64,000 nt of DNA from an uncultured Burkholderiales bacterium (GTDB lineage: Bacteria; Pseudomonadota; Gammaproteobacteria; Burkholderiales; Burkholderiaceae_C): contig CAIZHQ010000026.1 in assembly GCA_903932865.1 (NCBI GenBank), positions 186,001 through 250,000 of the forward strand. Direction: 5' to 3'. Below the pieces are notes generated by a model that was not told the origin of the DNA, made no database searches, and was given only the letters and a program-made list of their open reading frames with translations. Within the stretch, counting starts at the first letter, position 1. Every line of letters begins with the position of its first letter. Below are positions 63,152-64,000 of the stretch, piece after piece. A program made the translations under genes and the position numbers.

Positions 63152-64000
63152 TCACAACCGATCCAAGCCATCCCGACTCGTGTCCGCTTGCGCTCGGATC
63201 TGCGCCTTGTCGTCCTCGCTCATGCGGACCACATGCTTGACCATGAGTGCGGTGCGTGGGTTATGCGCAAAGTCCTGCTCGTGGCGGATCAGAAAATCCC
63301 AGTACAACGTGGTCATGGGGCAGGCATTCTGGCCGATGCGTTGATCGGGTTGGTAGCGACAGCCTTTGCAATAGTTGCTCATGCGGCTGATGTACTGGCC
63401 GCTGGCCACATAAGGCTTGCTGGTGAAGCGCCCGCCGTTGGCGTGCAAGGCCATCCCGAGGGTGTTGGGCGTCTCCACCCATTCCACCGCGTCCACGTAC
63501 ATGGCGCGGTACCAGGCGCTGACCTGTTGCGGCGATAGGCCGGCCAGCACCGCAAATTGCCCGGTGACCATGAGGCGCTGAATGTGGTGGGCATAGCCAT
63601 GTTGTAGGCTTTGGCCAATCGTGGCTTGCATGCAGGCCATGTGCGTCTTGCCCGTCCAGTACCAAGCGGGCAGGTCGCGCGTGTGGCCGTAATGGTTGGC
63701 CTCGGCCATGTGCGGCATGTCCAGCCAGTAAACCCCGCGAATGAATTCGCGCCAGCCCAGCACCTGGCGTATGAAGCCCTCGACGCTGGCCAGTGGCAAG
63801 CCGCGTGCGTGGTAAGCCTGCTCGGCTGCCGCGATCACTTCGCGTGGATGCAGCAAATGCAGGTTCAGGCTGCTGCCCACCAGCGCGTGCCAGCCAAAGG
63901 GCAAGGTGGTCCACATGGCGTCTTGCCAAGCGCCGAAGTTTTCGAGGCGCTGGTCCACAAAGTGCTGTAGCGCCACCAGCGCGTCTTCACGGGTCACGGG
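63152..64000 (-). CDS. phrB: Iron-sulfur cryptochrome/photolyase, C-terminal part
   Basis: This partial gene (282 codons in view, 5' end beyond 64000) encodes the FAD domain of a bacterial (6-4) photolyase/FeS-BCP protein, which repairs UV damage using light. The segment QVLGWREFIRGVYW is the FAD-site signature. Four cysteines fit the [4Fe-4S] pattern of Agrobacterium PhrB: one in THMACMQ, two in NYCKGC 88 and 91 residues later, and one in QNACPM 13 residues on. The antenna-binding N-terminal domain is outside the window. Confidence 0.9.
   Translation of the reverse strand, partial: PVTREDALVALQHFVDQRLENFGAWQDAMWTTLPFGWHALVGSSLNLHLLHPREVIAAAEQAYHARGLPLASVEGFIRQVLGWREFIRGVYWLDMPHMAEANHYGHTRDLPAWYWTGKTHMACMQATIGQSLQHGYAHHIQRLMVTGQFAVLAGLSPQQVSAWYRAMYVDAVEWVETPNTLGMALHANGGRFTSKPYVASGQYISRMSNYCKGCRYQPDQRIGQNACPMTTLYWDFLIRHEQDFAHNPRTALMVKHVVRMSEDDKAQIRAQADTSRDGLDRL

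Noticed and set aside
1..64000. CRISPR arrays, tRNA or rRNA genes, insertion sequences, prophage
   Set aside because: No regularly spaced repeats, transposase motifs, phage structural genes or RNA-gene signatures were seen; a dedicated scan could not be run.

Overview
The window is a high-GC stretch of chromosome from a betaproteobacterium, most likely a freshwater member of Burkholderiales/Comamonadaceae (Limnohabitans- or Rhodoferax-like). This placement is inferred from gene content and style: TRAP transport, CaiB/acyl-CoA ligase genes, acetoacetyl-CoA synthetase, a fused indolepyruvate oxidoreductase, minCDE, glnE/yhdP back to back, and dense, translationally coupled operons. No rRNA, tRNA, insertion sequence or CRISPR array was seen. 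About 55 protein genes cover nearly everything; no stretch over 300 bases is empty, apart from a decayed sensor-kinase remnant at 20961-21429.

Layout. 1-2148: an AraC regulator whose 3' end is duplicated, with a MntA/HepT toxin-antitoxin pair lying between the two copies. 2174-4902: a CoA-transferase/acyl-CoA ligase operon. 5113-6154: an unrecognised putative glycosyltransferase-like protein and a small zinc-ribbon protein. 6202-10046: a TatT-DctP-DctQM TRAP transporter operon. 10237-18255: dapD (of a type resembling the actinobacterial enzyme), esterase, DUF1232 protein, acetoacetyl-CoA synthetase, cobalamin adenosyltransferase, FAD-linked D-2-hydroxyacid dehydrogenase and BenE permease. 18388-21429: Tat-exported amidase, LuxR regulator and a hybrid-kinase pseudogene.

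21437-35920 has the look of an origin-proximal domain. It holds mnmG-rsmG, two LysE exporters, parA, a small serine hydrolase and parB, with parS sites inside and beside mnmG/rsmG. Next come glutamate dehydrogenase, an Lrp regulator divergent from a large indolepyruvate:ferredoxin oxidoreductase, and minCDE. After minC lies an AT-rich gap with two perfect DnaA boxes, a candidate replication origin or DnaA-controlled region.

35711-44101: membrane proteins, a Spy/CpxP-like protein, the copper genes copZ/copA on divergent strands, an outer-membrane barrel, a class II aldolase, a cysteine-cluster protein, MltA and an NlpC/P60 lipoprotein. The NlpC/P60 gene is the last gene of a DctS/DctR-like two-component operon (44098-46838). 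46913-53903: yhdP and glnE, divergent. 54030-58971: an RND efflux pump coupled to an SDR-like protein that lacks the usual catalytic Tyr and Lys. 59003-61844: a bicarbonate transporter SbtA coupled to a DUF6671 zinc protein, with a divergent LysR regulator. 61924-64000: a glycosyltransferase and the C-terminal part of an iron-sulfur photolyase that runs off the window.
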